64,000 bases of DNA from Mesorhizobium sp. YM1C-6-2 (lineage in GTDB: Bacteria; Pseudomonadota; Alphaproteobacteria; Rhizobiales; Rhizobiaceae). The notes under the pieces are model-generated. The model was not told where the DNA came from, did no database searches, and saw nothing but the letters and a program-made list of their open reading frames with translations. The position numbers and the translations under genes are program-made. Of this stretch, positions 10,853 through 20,244 are shown piece after piece (position 1 is the first letter of the stretch; each line of letters opens with the position of its first letter). The stretch covers positions 62,001 to 126,000 of the forward strand of contig NZ_RCIZ01000008.1 of assembly GCF_003666685.1 (NCBI RefSeq). The letters run 5' to 3'.

Positions 10853-11833
10853 TCAGCCGGCCATGAAGCCGGTGCTGTCGCGCTGCCAGTATCCGGCGAC
10901 CAGCGTGCGGTCGCGTCCCAGCCCCCGCACCTCGCGCCAGTGCGCGCGCACCCGCTTCGCCACCGAGGCTTCCGCCGCGAACCAGCCGAACGCCTGCTCG
11001 TGCCCGGGCCACGCCTCGCCACAGACCAGTTCCGACAGGCCGGTCGAAAGATCGGTCACGCCGCCCTTGCGATGCAGCCAGCGGATGTCGAAGCCCTCGG
11101 GCCGGTCGAGTTCCTGCTCCTCGGCGGCATCCTCCACCTCGATATAGGCGACGCCCCTGGTATCCGCCGCCATGCTCGCCAGCAGGCGGCCGACTGCCGG
11201 CAGGCCGGTCTCGTCGGCGCCCAGCACATACCATTGCGCCGTCTTCAGCGGCCGTCCGACCGGGCCGAGCACACCGACCGCGTCGCCTTCCGCCGCATGC
11301 GCCGCCCAGGACGAAGCGACGCCATGGTCCTGATGCATGACGAAGTCGACCTCCATCCAGCCCGCCTCGGCGTCGAGCCGGCGCACCGTATAGGCGCGCG
11401 AAACCGGCCGCTGCGTCTCCGACGGCCATGCCGGCAATCCGTTCGGCCCCATGACCGGCCACACCGGATCGGGATTCTCCGGCGTCGGAAACAGCATGCG
11501 TATGTGCATGCCGCCGAACAGGCCGAAGCGCGCGAGGTCGTCGCCGCCGAGGCGTATCCGGAGCATGCGCGGAGTCACGAAATCCTTTCCGGTCACCCGC
11601 ATCAGGCGGAACTGCTCCAGCCGGGTCTCACCGGCGAGGTCACCTGTCCACACGATGCGCGGGTTTTCCGTCTTGGCGTAGAGCTGCACGGCCACCGCCA
11701 CCAGGTCCTTGACCCGGGCAAGTCCGGTCTTGTCGGGCGCTTCGGCCGTCATCACCAGCCGCCCCTCGGGGAAATGCAGCGCGGCGCGGCCGAACGGATA
11801 GCGGAACTCGGCCCGCCCGTCCGCCCGCGACAC
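10853..11833 (-). CDS. Siderophore-interacting protein (FAD/NADPH ferric reductase); 5' end apparently frameshifted
   Basis: Predicted cytoplasmic ferric-chelate reductase of the ViuB/YqjH family, which frees iron from imported siderophores or heme-like chelates. FAD-binding RPVSRAYTVRRLD (about 143-155) and the NAD(P)-binding VLGADETGLPAVGRLL are clear. The residues before about 75 match the tail of a DUF2218 domain, which commonly precedes this domain in rhizobia. The frame starts only at an internal GTG (11833) with no ribosome site, because the natural 5' end (GTG 11925) is one base out of frame. It lies downstream of the TonB receptor on the same strand, so it probably shares its iron regulation. 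If the shift is real, the protein may be non-functional. Confidence 0.8.
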   Translation of the reverse strand: MSRADGRAEFRYPFGRAALHFPEGRLVMTAEAPDKTGLARVKDLVAVAVQLYAKTENPRIVWTGDLAGETRLEQFRLMRVTGKDFVTPRMLRIRLGGDDLARFGLFGGMHIRMLFPTPENPDPVWPVMGPNGLPAWPSETQRPVSRAYTVRRLDAEAGWMEVDFVMHQDHGVASSWAAHAAEGDAVGVLGPVGRPLKTAQWYVLGADETGLPAVGRLLASMAADTRGVAYIEVEDAAEEQELDRPEGFDIRWLHRKGGVTDLSTGLSELVCGEAWPGHEQAFGWFAAEASVAKRVRAHWREVRGLGRDRTLVAGYWQRDSTGFMAG

Positions 11834-11925
11834 GTCCGGATGATAGCTGCGCAGCCGGTCGACGATGTTTCCAGATAATCCGGTAGGTGGCTGAGCGGGA
11901 TGTCTGCGCGGCTGCTGAGCGTCAC
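11834..11925 (-). other. Frameshifted 5' part of the siderophore-interacting gene (start of DUF2218 domain)
   Basis: Minus strand from GTG 11925 reads VTLSSRADIPLSHLPDYLE, a good DUF2218 start, with AAAGGA eight bases upstream. The continuation NIVDRLRSYHPDVSRADG is found in the neighbouring frame. Adding one A to the A-run at 11868-11870 would give LPDYLENIVDRL and one 357-residue protein (10853-11925). The break is therefore a one-base deletion or a sequencing error. Confidence 0.7.
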
Positions 11926-11978
11926 GATGCGGTTCCTTTGATGCGTGGGGACGCCGGCTGCCCGGCGTCCGGTCCGGT

Positions 11979-14099
11979 TCAGCCGCCGATGCGGCCGGTG
12001 AGTGCGATCTTGAAGGTCCGGCCCTTGCCCTGCTCGACGTCGGACGCCGTCGCCCAGCCGGTCTGCGGGTCGGTGTAGGCCTCGTCGAAAAGGTTATCGA
12101 CGCCGAAGTCCGCCCTCAGATTGTCGTTGATGTCCCAGTTGGCGAACAGGTTGACGAGGTTGACGCGCGGATAGACCTTCGTGCCGGTGCTCAGCACGCG
12201 GGTCACCTCGCCCATGCGCTGGTACTGGACGCCATAGGTCAGCCGGTCGTCGAAGGCGCGCAGGCCGAGCGTCATCGCCACATTGTCCAGCGGCGTGTTG
12301 CTCAGCGTGTCACCGGCATAGACGCCGTCGAGCATGGTCGCGTCGGTGAACGACATGGCGAGGTTGATGAAACCCCAGCCATAGTCGTAGACGCCCTCGA
12401 ACTCGACGCCCTTCAGTCGGGCCGTGCCGACATTCTCCGACCGCGTGATGCCGCCGAAGGTGACGGTGTTGATGTAGTTTTCGACATCCGAATAGAACAC
12501 GTCGGCCTTGACGCGCAGCAGGTCGCCGGGGGCGAAGACGTCGTCATACTGCAGGTTGACGCCAGCCTCCCAGGTGCGCGCCACCTCGGGCTTGAGGAGC
12601 AGGTTCGGCTCGTAGCCCGACCCATGCGCGCCGTTCTGGCGGAACACGTCCTGCAGATGCGGCACGCGATAACCCTCGGCATAGGTGCCGTAGACCTGGA
12701 AGCCTTCGACCGGCGTCACGCCGACGGTGAAGCGCGGCGACCAGCGGTTGCCGCTCAGCGACACTTCCTCGGCGGGCTGCAGGGGAGCCGGCTTCGATAT
12801 CCCCTCGAGCTCGTAGCCGTCGTAGCGGAGCGCCCCTATGAGGTCGAGCCAACCAGCATATTCGCCCTCCCATTGCACATAGCCGCCATAGGCCATCTGC
12901 GAGCCGTTGCCGAAATTGTCGGTGTCGGATTCGCCCTCGAGGTCGTAGTAGTCGGCGCCGTAGGTCAGCGTGTGCTGCATGTTCAGCGCGTCGAACCGCG
13001 ACGAATTGCGCGCGTTCACGCCATTGGTGGCGACGTCGTAATACCGCGTCTTGCCATAGGCGGAATTCGGCCAGACCTGGAACTGGTCGGCACGCGTGCT
13101 GGCGTGATAGGCGTTCGCCGCAAAATCCCAGAAGTCGTTGTCTTCCGGCTGGTAGGTATAGTTGCCGGTATAGGTATAGACCTCGGTGTCCGCGTCGTAG
13201 CGGCTGAGCGTCGACGAGGCCGAGCCGCTGGAGCCTGTGATGAAGTCGCCGTAGTCCTGGACGATGGCGCTGAGCTTGAGCTCGTGGCCGTCGGCCGGCC
13301 GCATGGTGATCTTGCCGAAGCCGCTCCTCACCTCTTCGCCGGTCCAGCGGACCACGTCGCCATTGCCGTCCGTATAGGGTTCGCTGTCGCGCCAGACAAA
13401 ATTGCCGATGACGTCGAAGGCGTCGCTGAAGGCGTAGGCGCCGGTGGTGCTCGACAGCTTCCCCTCGCCATTGGTCTCGTAGCGCACCTTCTCGCTCAGC
13501 GCCCATGTCTCGCCGTCGCGCAGGAAGTCGCGCGCATCCCTGGTCTCGAACGCAACGACGCCGCCGATGCCGCCGGAACCATAGGCGTTGGAGACAGGCC
13601 CCCGGATCACCGTCACCTGCTTCAGGAGTTCCGGCTCGATGAAGAACGACCCCGAGCCGTGCCCGACACGCCAATAGTCCTGGCGCGCGCCGTCGAGCGT
13701 GACCGCGACGCGGCCGTATTGCTGCAGGCCGCGTATGTTGATTGAGGTCGCCGGATCGTCACCGTTGGTCGCCGCCGCCACACCGGGCACGCCGGTGAAG
13801 ATGTCCGCCGCCGTGGTCGGCTGCATGCGGTCGATCTCCTCGCGGCCGACCACGCTGGTGCCGGACAGCGTGTCGATCACCGCCTGCAGCTGCATGGTGG
13901 CGGTGATGGTGATCCGGTCGAGGACAGTCGTCTTGCCGTCGGCCTTCGCCTCGGCGCCCTCGGCCTCCGCTGCATCCTGCCCTCCCTGGGGCAGGACTTG
14001 GGCCTCCTGGGCAAGCGCCAGACCCGGATTGAAGGCGCAAAGCAAAGTAAGGGCGGTGCCTGCCGCAACGAGGTTGCGGGGCAGCGGACGGCTGACCAT
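11979..14099 (-). CDS. TonB-dependent outer membrane receptor, heme/hemoglobin-type
   Basis: A 706-residue outer membrane receptor. The signal peptide ends near LALAQ, and a TonB-box-like TVLDRITITAT follows a short acidic linker. The plug domain carries VVGREEIDRMQPTTAADIFT and VIRGPVSNAYGSGGIGGVV. The 22-strand barrel ends with the terminal aromatic-type strand RTFKIALTGRIGG. NLLLKPEVARTWEAG is the conserved NPxLKPE-like block of the hemoglobin/heme receptor family (HmuR/ShmR-like). The ATG at 14099 is chosen over 14195 since it gives a proper signal peptide. A palindromic TGA-N9-TCA operator lies 80 bases upstream. Ferric-siderophore uptake is the alternative substrate class. Confidence 0.88.
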   Translation of the reverse strand: MVSRPLPRNLVAAGTALTLLCAFNPGLALAQEAQVLPQGGQDAAEAEGAEAKADGKTTVLDRITITATMQLQAVIDTLSGTSVVGREEIDRMQPTTAADIFTGVPGVAAATNGDDPATSINIRGLQQYGRVAVTLDGARQDYWRVGHGSGSFFIEPELLKQVTVIRGPVSNAYGSGGIGGVVAFETRDARDFLRDGETWALSEKVRYETNGEGKLSSTTGAYAFSDAFDVIGNFVWRDSEPYTDGNGDVVRWTGEEVRSGFGKITMRPADGHELKLSAIVQDYGDFITGSSGSASSTLSRYDADTEVYTYTGNYTYQPEDNDFWDFAANAYHASTRADQFQVWPNSAYGKTRYYDVATNGVNARNSSRFDALNMQHTLTYGADYYDLEGESDTDNFGNGSQMAYGGYVQWEGEYAGWLDLIGALRYDGYELEGISKPAPLQPAEEVSLSGNRWSPRFTVGVTPVEGFQVYGTYAEGYRVPHLQDVFRQNGAHGSGYEPNLLLKPEVARTWEAGVNLQYDDVFAPGDLLRVKADVFYSDVENYINTVTFGGITRSENVGTARLKGVEFEGVYDYGWGFINLAMSFTDATMLDGVYAGDTLSNTPLDNVAMTLGLRAFDDRLTYGVQYQRMGEVTRVLSTGTKVYPRVNLVNLFANWDINDNLRADFGVDNLFDEAYTDPQTGWATASDVEQGKGRTFKIALTGRIGG

Positions 14100-14179
14100 C
14101 GATAGTCTCCAGCATGCAATGACAGCTGGCTGCGATGGCTGGCTCGTCTCGGTTGAGGATAACAGCTGAATATGAATCA

Positions 14180-14194
14180 TGACTCTTAGAGTCA
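14180..14194. promoter_or_regulatory. IRO-type (RirA) operator candidate
   Basis: TGACTCTTAGAGTCA is a perfect palindrome (odd centre) that fits the rhizobial iron-responsive operator TGA-N9-TCA exactly. It is about 80 bases upstream of the TonB-receptor start, in a 286-base spacer, so RirA repression under iron sufficiency is the likely role. Confidence 0.65.
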
Positions 14195-14385
14195 AGTTTT
14201 ATTCGCTGCGGAATCAGAAGTTTGCAGGCGTTATGCTAAAGCGGCTCGAAACTTGGGCAAACGCTGCCGTAGCCGACGGCTTCAGCGCCAGCGCGATGGC
14301 CGGATGCGACCATTCGGCCTGCCTCCTTACGCGGGCCGAATGGCACTGACGGCTAGGATCGTATCGAGCGCAAACAGCTCATGGT

Positions 14386-14766
14386 CTACTTCGAAGCGAC
14401 GATCTCGCAGGGCCCGATCGAGCGCATCTTGTATTTCGACTTGGCGCCGTTGCAACGGGCGATGGCGCGCTGCTCGGCCGCCTTCTGGGAAGATGCATTC
14501 CGGTCGATGCCGCAGAAGATCGCTTCATGCTGTCTGGCGAAGGGGCCGGCGTAGCGGGTCGAAGCATAGGCCGAGTGTCCCGGCGCTGCGACATAGGCTT
14601 TCCAGGCCGCGCCGCAGGAGCCTCTGGTATAGGCAGGGAGCACCTGTCCTCGCCTCTTGTCTCCGACCTGTCCGGCCAGCGACGCCGCCTCGACCGTGGC
14701 AGGAATTGCGAGTGAAGCCATCACGGCAGCGCAAAGCGCAGCCGCCAAACCATGTCCAAAATGCAT
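14386..14766 (-). CDS. Small exported protein with four cysteines, unknown function
   Basis: A 126-residue protein with a signal peptide (MHFGHGLAAALCAAVMASLA, cleavage near TVEAA). The mature part contains RGSCGAAWKAY, HEAIFCGID, AIARCNGAK and SIGPCEIVASK, so four cysteines that could make two disulfides in the periplasm. GGGGGAG lies five bases before the ATG, which decides this start over the upstream frame to 14943. The family is not recognised. It looks like a lineage-specific periplasmic protein and neighbours an iron receptor, though nothing links their functions. Confidence 0.62.
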   Translation of the reverse strand: MHFGHGLAAALCAAVMASLAIPATVEAASLAGQVGDKRRGQVLPAYTRGSCGAAWKAYVAAPGHSAYASTRYAGPFARQHEAIFCGIDRNASSQKAAEQRAIARCNGAKSKYKMRSIGPCEIVASK

Positions 14767-15061
14767 CTGTACTCCCCCAAGCGTTCTTACACGCATAGGT
14801 AGTACAGATATATTTCGAGTTGTCCAGCCGGCCCTGAGGCCGACCGGGTGCGGGACGAGGCGAGGAACCCCACCAAGGCTCACTTCAGCGGCAAACATCG
14901 AACTCAGCGCCGCGAAAGTCGCCGAAATCGGCGCTCTGGTCACGCCCGACCGGATTTCCGGTGAGCGCTATTATCCGGCTGGCATGGCGATGACGAATGG
15001 ATGGACCGTGCCGAAGGCTTCCGTGGTATGAGTCGTCCGCCTGAAAGCAACGGAGCTCAAC

Positions 15062-15460
15062 ATGAACCGCCGTAGTTTTATCCTTGCCCTCGGATCTGCC
15101 GCGCTTGTCCCAGCATTCCCTGAGATCGCGGAAGCCGCGACCTGGACAAGGTTGGGCACCGCCCGGGTGAACGGACGGCTCGACCGTGAAATCATTCCCG
15201 TCGGTCGAAGCCGCGGCACCTTCAGGCAGATCAGGCTGCGTGTGCGGGACAACGACCTCCTGCTTCTGGATGTCGTGGTGCGTTACGGGAACGGCACGGT
15301 CGAACGGTTCTCTGTCCGCAACCGAATCCGCCGGGGCAGCTACACGCGGACCTTTGACCTGCGCGGACGCGATCGGTTCATCCGCGAGATCTACTTCACC
15401 TATGGCAGGTTCACCGATCGTCGTGGATCGACCTCAGTCGAGGCCTGGGGCCGCCGTTAG
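15062..15460 (+). CDS. Exported beta-rich protein, possibly DUF2541-like
   Basis: A 132-residue protein starting MNRRSFILALGSAALVPAF, a twin-arginine-like/Sec signal peptide with cleavage near AEAAT. The mature portion is strongly beta and basic: GRSRGTFRQIRLRVRDNDLL, RFSVRNRIRRGSYTRTFDL and RFIREIYFTYGRF. This pattern (ligand-like strands with RxIRxIxFTY) resembles small periplasmic DUF2541 proteins, but only loosely. The TAG stop is the first codon-length of an intergenic repeat element. Function unknown. Confidence 0.62.
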   Translation: MNRRSFILALGSAALVPAFPEIAEAATWTRLGTARVNGRLDREIIPVGRSRGTFRQIRLRVRDNDLLLLDVVVRYGNGTVERFSVRNRIRRGSYTRTFDLRGRDRFIREIYFTYGRFTDRRGSTSVEAWGRR

Positions 15461-15510
15461 AGCAATTCCAGCAAAAGTGCGCAGCGGTTTTGCGTCCGGA
15501 ATTGCGTAAA
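15458..15510. repeat. Intergenic palindromic repeat, copy 1
   Basis: Starts TAGAGCAATTCC and contains the 8-base inverted pair GCAATTCC (15462-15469) / GGAATTGC (15498-15505) around an AAAA...TTTT centre. A related copy follows another gene at 51112-51158. In both cases the element's leading TAG is the gene's stop codon. It matches the style of common rhizobial extragenic palindromes. Confidence 0.7.
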
Positions 15511-15519
15511 CAAACAGAT

Positions 15520-15552
15520 AGAGCGGTTCCGTAAGAAACACGGAAACGCTCT
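15520..15552. terminator. Stem-loop between convergent genes
   Basis: AGAGCGGTTCCGT (15520-15532) pairs with ACGGAAACGCTCT (15540-15552) with one mismatch and a seven-base loop. It lies between the 15062 gene and the end of pheT and may stop transcripts from either side, though no long T-run follows. It may instead be part of the neighbouring repeat. Confidence 0.45.
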
Positions 15553-15576
15553 AGGCAGCTTGGTGGCTTGAGTACC

Positions 15577-17994
15577 TCATGCCCTTAGCACGCCGCCCGT
15601 CTGCTTCCTGACGTTCTCGACGATCTTGCCGGCCAGCGCCTCGAAATCCTCGTCGGTCAGCGTCTTCTCGACCGGCTGGATCGACACCTCGATGGCGATC
15701 GACTTCTTGTCGGGGCCGATCGCGGCGCCTTCGAAGACGTCGAAGACCGAGACCGCGGATATCAGCTTCCGGTCGGCCGCCAGCGCCGCCTTGGTCAGCG
15801 CGCCGGCCTCGACCGTCCTGTCGACGACGAAGGCGAAGTCGCGCGTCACCAGCTGGAAGGGCGACAGGTCGAGCCTCGGCTTGGTGCGCGTCGGTTTCGC
15901 CTTCGGCTCCGGCACGGTATCGATGAACACTTCGAAGCCTGCCAGCGGACCCGACACGTCGAGCGTGGCGAGCGTCTTCGGATGAAACTCGCCGAAGTGC
16001 CCGAGCACCGTCTTCGGGCCGAGCTTGATCACGCCCGAGCGGCCGGGATGGTACCAGTCCGGAGCGCCCGTCTCGATCTGCAGCCGGTCGACCGGCGCGC
16101 CGCAGGCCTCGAGCGCGGCGATCGCATCGGCCTTGGCGTCGAACACGCCGACGTCCCCGGCATTGCCGGCCCAGTCGCGCCCCGAACCGTCGAGCTTCGC
16201 CGTGCCGCGCCTGACGCCTGCCGCCACGCGCCGCTGTTTCTCCGGCGCATCGCCCTCATAGGTGCCCGACACCTCGAACAGGGCGACGTCGCCGATGCCG
16301 CGATCGGCATTGCGCTGCGCCGCAGCGATCAGGCCAGGCAGCAGCGAGGGCCGCATGTCCGACATGTCGGCGGCGATCGGATTGGCAAGCTTCAGCGCCG
16401 GCTGCCCGCCGCCGAACAGTTCCGCGTGCTTTGCCGGGATGAAGGACCAGGTCACCGCCTCCATCATGCCGCGCACAGCCAGTGCACGCTTGGCCGCGCG
16501 GGTGCGCACCTGCAACGTGGTCAGGATCTTGCCGTTCACCGCATCATGGCTCCCAAGCGGCTGCGGCGCGATCCTGTCGACGCCGTGGATGCGCATCACC
16601 TCCTCGACGAGATCGGCCTTGCCTTCGACGTCAGGCCGCCAGGACGGCACCGCGACATCGACCGGGTCGCCATCGCCCTTCGGCTCGAAGCCGAGCCGCT
16701 TCAATATGCCGAGCGCCTCGGCCTTCGGCACCTCTATGCCGGTCAGCCGCCTCACCTCGGAGAAGGGGAAGGAAACCACCTTCGGAGTATGGCCGGCATA
16801 GCCGACCACCTCGGCCTCGCTCGGCTCGCCGCCGCAGAGGTCGAGCACCATCTTCGTCGCCAGTTCGAGGCCGGGCGACATGAATTCGGGATCAACGCCG
16901 CGCTCGAAGCGGTAGCGCGCATCGGTGATGATGCCGAGCTCGCGTCCGGTCCGGGCGATGTTGAGCGGCTCCCACAGCGCCGACTCGATCAGCACGTCGG
17001 TCGTGTTCTCGTCGCAGCCCGAATGCTCGCCGCCCATGACGCCGGCGATCGATTCGACGCCGCCATCGTCGGCGATGACGCACATCTCCGGCGTCAGCTC
17101 GTATTCGCGGCCGTCCAGCGCCAGCACCTTCTCGCCGGCGCTGGCACGGCGCACGACGAGGTCGCCCTTCACCTTCTTCGCGTCGAACACATGCAGCGGC
17201 CGGCCGCGGTCGAAGGTGATGTAGTTGGTGATGTCGACCAGCGCGTTGATGGGGCGCAGCCCGATCGCGATCAGCCGCTGCTGCAGCCATTTCGGCGACG
17301 GCCCGTTCCTGACGCCGCGCACCAGCCTCAGCGCGAAGCCGTGGCAAAGCTTCGGCGTGTCGCCGAACTCCAGCCTGACCTTGACCGGGCAATCGCCCTT
17401 GCCGGCGACAGGCGCGACCGCTCCGTCCTTCAGCCGGCCAAGGCCCGCCGCGGCGAGGTCGCGCGCGATGCCGTAGATGCTGGTCGCATCCGGTCGGTTC
17501 GGCGTCAGGCCGATCTCGATCACCGGATCATCGAGCTTCGCCCAGGCGGCGAAGCCGGTGCCGACCGGCGCATCCTCGGGCAAGTCGATGATGCCGTCAT
17601 GCTCGTCGGAAAGCTCGAGCTCGCGCTCCGAGCACATCATGCCGTGGCTTTCGACGCCGCGGATCTTGCCGACCGACAGCGTCACGTCGATGCCGGGCAC
17701 GTAGGTGCCGGGCGCGGCGAAGGCGCCGACCAGGCCCGCGCGGGCGTTCGGCGCGCCGCATACGACCTGCACAGGCGGCTTGCCGTCGCCGGTGTCCACC
17801 GTCAGCACGCGCAGCCGGTCGGCGTCCGGATGCTGAACCGCCGTCAGGACTTTTGCGATGACGAAGGGTTTTAGGCTGGCCTTGTCGTCCACCGATTCGA
17901 CCTCGAGGCCGATCGAGGTCAGCCGCTCGACGATTTCATCCAGCGACGCGTCGGTCTCGAGGTGGTCCTTGAGCCAGGAGAGGGTGAGCTTCAT
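15577..17994 (-). CDS. pheT: Phenylalanine-tRNA ligase beta subunit
   Basis: The beta chain of the alpha2-beta2 enzyme that charges tRNA-Phe. The 805 residues contain in order an N-terminal tRNA-binding (EMAP/OB-like) domain (about 40-155, [19 protein letters not shown]), the B3/B4 editing domain (about 210-385, with [13 protein letters not shown] and ESIAGVMGG), the B5 domain (about 400-475), the catalytic-like core, and the C-terminal FDX-ACB anticodon-binding domain (about 710-805). It follows pheS on the same strand but a GFA-family gene lies between them, ending six bases before the pheT start, so the three are probably one operon. Confidence 0.98.
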   Translation of the reverse strand: MKLTLSWLKDHLETDASLDEIVERLTSIGLEVESVDDKASLKPFVIAKVLTAVQHPDADRLRVLTVDTGDGKPPVQVVCGAPNARAGLVGAFAAPGTYVPGIDVTLSVGKIRGVESHGMMCSERELELSDEHDGIIDLPEDAPVGTGFAAWAKLDDPVIEIGLTPNRPDATSIYGIARDLAAAGLGRLKDGAVAPVAGKGDCPVKVRLEFGDTPKLCHGFALRLVRGVRNGPSPKWLQQRLIAIGLRPINALVDITNYITFDRGRPLHVFDAKKVKGDLVVRRASAGEKVLALDGREYELTPEMCVIADDGGVESIAGVMGGEHSGCDENTTDVLIESALWEPLNIARTGRELGIITDARYRFERGVDPEFMSPGLELATKMVLDLCGGEPSEAEVVGYAGHTPKVVSFPFSEVRRLTGIEVPKAEALGILKRLGFEPKGDGDPVDVAVPSWRPDVEGKADLVEEVMRIHGVDRIAPQPLGSHDAVNGKILTTLQVRTRAAKRALAVRGMMEAVTWSFIPAKHAELFGGGQPALKLANPIAADMSDMRPSLLPGLIAAAQRNADRGIGDVALFEVSGTYEGDAPEKQRRVAAGVRRGTAKLDGSGRDWAGNAGDVGVFDAKADAIAALEACGAPVDRLQIETGAPDWYHPGRSGVIKLGPKTVLGHFGEFHPKTLATLDVSGPLAGFEVFIDTVPEPKAKPTRTKPRLDLSPFQLVTRDFAFVVDRTVEAGALTKAALAADRKLISAVSVFDVFEGAAIGPDKKSIAIEVSIQPVEKTLTDEDFEALAGKIVENVRKQTGGVLRA

Positions 17995-17999
17995 GATTT

Positions 18000-18413
18000 T
18001 TACGTCTCGTCAGGTCTTGCTACGCTGGTTCTCAGATGCCTCGGCAGCCCGTCCGGCATGTGCACATAGGGCAGTTGCTCGCGCACATAGGCATGCAGCG
18101 TCGGCTTGTAGTTTTCCGGCGCGTCCATCGCGCCGAGCATAAAATAGAGCGTCTCGCCGATGCGCCCGTCGGCATAGGCGATGGGAGAACCGCAAACGCC
18201 GCAGAAGCTGCGCGTCACCGGTCCATTGTCGAAGCTCTTCAGCGCCTCGCCCGTCAGTGAAACCTTGTCCGCCGCAAAGCCGACGAAGGCAGACACCGGC
18301 GCGCCGGTCGCCTTGCGGCAGTCGGTGCAGTGGCAGTAGCTGACGTGATGCGGCTCGGCCGAAGCCTGGAACCGCACCGCGCCGCAGCGGCAGGAACCGG
18401 TGTGCTCCGTCAC
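18000..18413 (-). CDS. GFA family (glutathione-dependent formaldehyde-activating enzyme-like) zinc protein
   Basis: A 137-residue zinc-binding protein of the GFA/Mss4-like fold. All typical ligands are present: [11 protein letters not shown] (about 4-14), [13 protein letters not shown] (about 25-37) and [10 protein letters not shown] (about 72-81). Founding members bind glutathione and speed formaldehyde conjugation. Most relatives are uncharacterised. The start is GTG at 18413, overlapping the pheS stop (GTGA), which shows translational coupling. The frame runs far upstream inside pheS, but only from here does the family domain begin. Its place between pheS and pheT is unusual. Confidence 0.85.
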   Translation of the reverse strand: MTEHTGSCRCGAVRFQASAEPHHVSYCHCTDCRKATGAPVSAFVGFAADKVSLTGEALKSFDNGPVTRSFCGVCGSPIAYADGRIGETLYFMLGAMDAPENYKPTLHAYVREQLPYVHMPDGLPRHLRTSVARPDET

Positions 18414-19495
18414 GCGCTCAGCCCTCCGAACAGCGTCGGCATGTCGAGCGGGCGGAAGCCGTAATGCTGCAGCCAGCGCACGTCGGCGTCGAAGAAGGCG
18501 CGGAGATCCGGCATGCCGTATTTCAGCATGGCGATGCGGTCGATGCCCATGCCCCAGGCAAAACCCTGATACTCGTCGGGGTCGAGCCCGCCGTGGCGCA
18601 GAACGTTCGGATGCACCATGCCGCAGCCGAGGATTTCCATCCAGTCGTTGCCCTCGCCGAAGCGCACCTCGCCCGGCCGCGAGCGGTCGCACTGGATGTC
18701 GACCTCGAGCGACGGCTCGGTGAACGGGAAGAAGCTCGGCCGGAAGCGCATCTTGAGCTGCGGCACTTCGAAGAACGCCTTGCAGAACTCCTCCAGCACC
18801 CAGCGCATATTGGCGACGTTGGCGCTTTTGTCGATGACCAGCCCTTCGAGCTGGTGGAACATCGGCGTGTGCGTGGCGTCCGAATCCATCCGGTAGGTCT
18901 TTCCCGGAATGACGATGCGGATCGGCGGCTTCTGCGCCTCCATGGTGCGGATCTGCACCGGCGAGGTGTGGGTGCGCAAAAGCTTCGGCTGGTTGCCGTC
19001 AACGCCGTTCAGGAAGAAGGTGTCGTGCATTTCCCGCGCCGGATGCCCCTCCGGGAAATTCAACGCGGTGAAGTTGTAGTAGTCGGTCTCGATGTCGGGC
19101 CCTTCGGCAATGGCGAAACCCATGTCGCCGAAGATCGCCGCGATCTCGTCGACCACCTGGCTGATCGGATGGATGCGGCCGCGCTCGGCCGGCGACTGGC
19201 GGACCGGCAGCGTCACGTCGAGCTTTTCGGCCGCCAACCGCGCCGTGATCGCGGCGTCCCTCAGTTCCGCCTTGCGCGCGCCCAGCGCCTCGGTGACGCG
19301 GTTCTTCAGCCCGTTGATGACGGGGCCCTTGGCCTGCCGTTCCTCCGGCGACATCGCGCCCAGCGTCTTCAGGAGCTCCGACACAGAACCCTTCTTGCCG
19401 AGCGCCGAAACGCGCACCGCCTCGATCGCCTGCTCGTCCGACGCGGCGGCGATCTCGCTCATCAGGGAAGTTTCGAGTGTTTCCATTTCGCTCAT
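18410..19495 (-). CDS. pheS: Phenylalanine-tRNA ligase alpha subunit
   Basis: The catalytic alpha chain of phenylalanyl-tRNA synthetase. Starting at ATG 19495 gives 361 residues. An N-terminal coiled-coil domain (about 1-85, [15 protein letters not shown]) is followed by the class II core with motif 1 around [30 protein letters not shown], motif 2 [13 protein letters not shown] and motif 3 [17 protein letters not shown] near the end. An ATG ten codons upstream (19525) is possible but lies over the rplT terminator. The stop overlaps the start of a GFA-family gene. Confidence 0.97.
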   Translation of the reverse strand: MSEMETLETSLMSEIAAASDEQAIEAVRVSALGKKGSVSELLKTLGAMSPEERQAKGPVINGLKNRVTEALGARKAELRDAAITARLAAEKLDVTLPVRQSPAERGRIHPISQVVDEIAAIFGDMGFAIAEGPDIETDYYNFTALNFPEGHPAREMHDTFFLNGVDGNQPKLLRTHTSPVQIRTMEAQKPPIRIVIPGKTYRMDSDATHTPMFHQLEGLVIDKSANVANMRWVLEEFCKAFFEVPQLKMRFRPSFFPFTEPSLEVDIQCDRSRPGEVRFGEGNDWMEILGCGMVHPNVLRHGGLDPDEYQGFAWGMGIDRIAMLKYGMPDLRAFFDADVRWLQHYGFRPLDMPTLFGGLSA

Positions 19496-19523
19496 GTTCC
19501 GGATCCGGTCGGAGTGCTGGCTC

Positions 19524-19560
19524 AAAGAAAAACCCGCGCCAGCCCAGCCGGCGCGGGTTT
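19524..19560 (-). terminator. Rho-independent terminator of rpmI-rplT
   Basis: On the minus strand AAACCCGCGCC pairs with GGCGCGGGTTT (19550-19560 with 19530-19540, nine-base loop), followed by TTTCTTT. It is 40 bases past the rplT stop and just upstream of pheS, so pheS needs its own promoter unless read-through or attenuation occurs. Confidence 0.85.
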
Positions 19561-19600
19561 CCCAAATCAGAATTTCGAATGCTTGGGAAGCGCGGCGGCC

Positions 19601-20002
19601 TTAGGCGACTGCGCTTTCAAAAGCGTTCGGGGTGGTGTTCTTCAGATATTCGAGCGCGGTCTTGGCCTTGGCGACCAGCGCGGCGAAAGCCTGCGGCTCG
19701 TGGATCGCCATGTCCGAAAGCACCTTGCGGTCGATCTCGATGCCGGCCTTGTTGAGGCCGTCGATGAAGCGGCCGTAGGTCAGGCCGTGCTCGCGGGTAG
19801 CGGCGTTGATGCGCTGCACCCAGAGCGCGCGGAAGTTGCGCTTGCGCGCCTTGCGGTCGCGATAGGCATACTGCAGCGACTTGTCGACGGCGGCCTTCGC
19901 CGTGCGGATCGTGTTCTTGCGGCGGCCGTAGAAACCCTTGGCGGCTTTCAGGACCTTCTTGTGCTTGGCGTGGGCGGTGACGCCTCTCTTTACGCGTGCC
20001 AT
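19601..20002 (-). CDS. rplT: 50S ribosomal protein L20
   Basis: A 133-residue L20, with the basic N-terminal extension [20 protein letters not shown] and the globular domain [20 protein letters not shown]. It binds 23S rRNA early in 50S assembly and in many bacteria represses its own operon. It follows rpmI by 32 bases. The usual upstream partner infC is 4.4 kb away here, beyond a glycosylation gene group, so classical IF3-L35-L20 co-transcription is broken. Confidence 0.98.
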   Translation of the reverse strand: MARVKRGVTAHAKHKKVLKAAKGFYGRRKNTIRTAKAAVDKSLQYAYRDRKARKRNFRALWVQRINAATREHGLTYGRFIDGLNKAGIEIDRKVLSDMAIHEPQAFAALVAKAKTALEYLKNTTPNAFESAVA

Positions 20003-20034
20003 GTCATGATCTCCTTAAATTGCGTCCAGCCGGC

Positions 20035-20244
20035 TCAGATGCCGCCGCCGTTAGGCAGGAAGTTCTTGATGACCTTCTCGCCATCGGGCTTGGCGAGGAC
20101 CATGGTCCCGCGCGCATCGCGAATGAACTTGTTGGAACGCTTGATCATGCCGTGGCGCTTGCCGGCCGCAGCCGACAGGACTTTGCCCGTCCCGGTGATC
20201 TTGAACCGCTTCTTGGCGGCCGATTTGGTCTTCATCTTGGGCAT
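20035..20244 (-). CDS. rpmI: 50S ribosomal protein L35
   Basis: A 69-residue L35 with the invariant opening [20 protein letters not shown] and [18 protein letters not shown]. It is the first gene of the rpmI-rplT unit. The promoter must lie in the 165-base spacer to the leftward membrane-protein gene at 20410, which reads the same way. Confidence 0.97.
   Translation of the reverse strand: MPKMKTKSAAKKRFKITGTGKVLSAAAGKRHGMIKRSNKFIRDARGTMVLAKPDGEKVIKNFLPNGGGI

Noticed and set aside
15982-17874. A 630-residue plus-strand ORF opposite pheT
   Set aside because: It is a frame shadow of pheT in a GC-rich gene, with a skewed Arg/Ala/His composition and no ribosome site.
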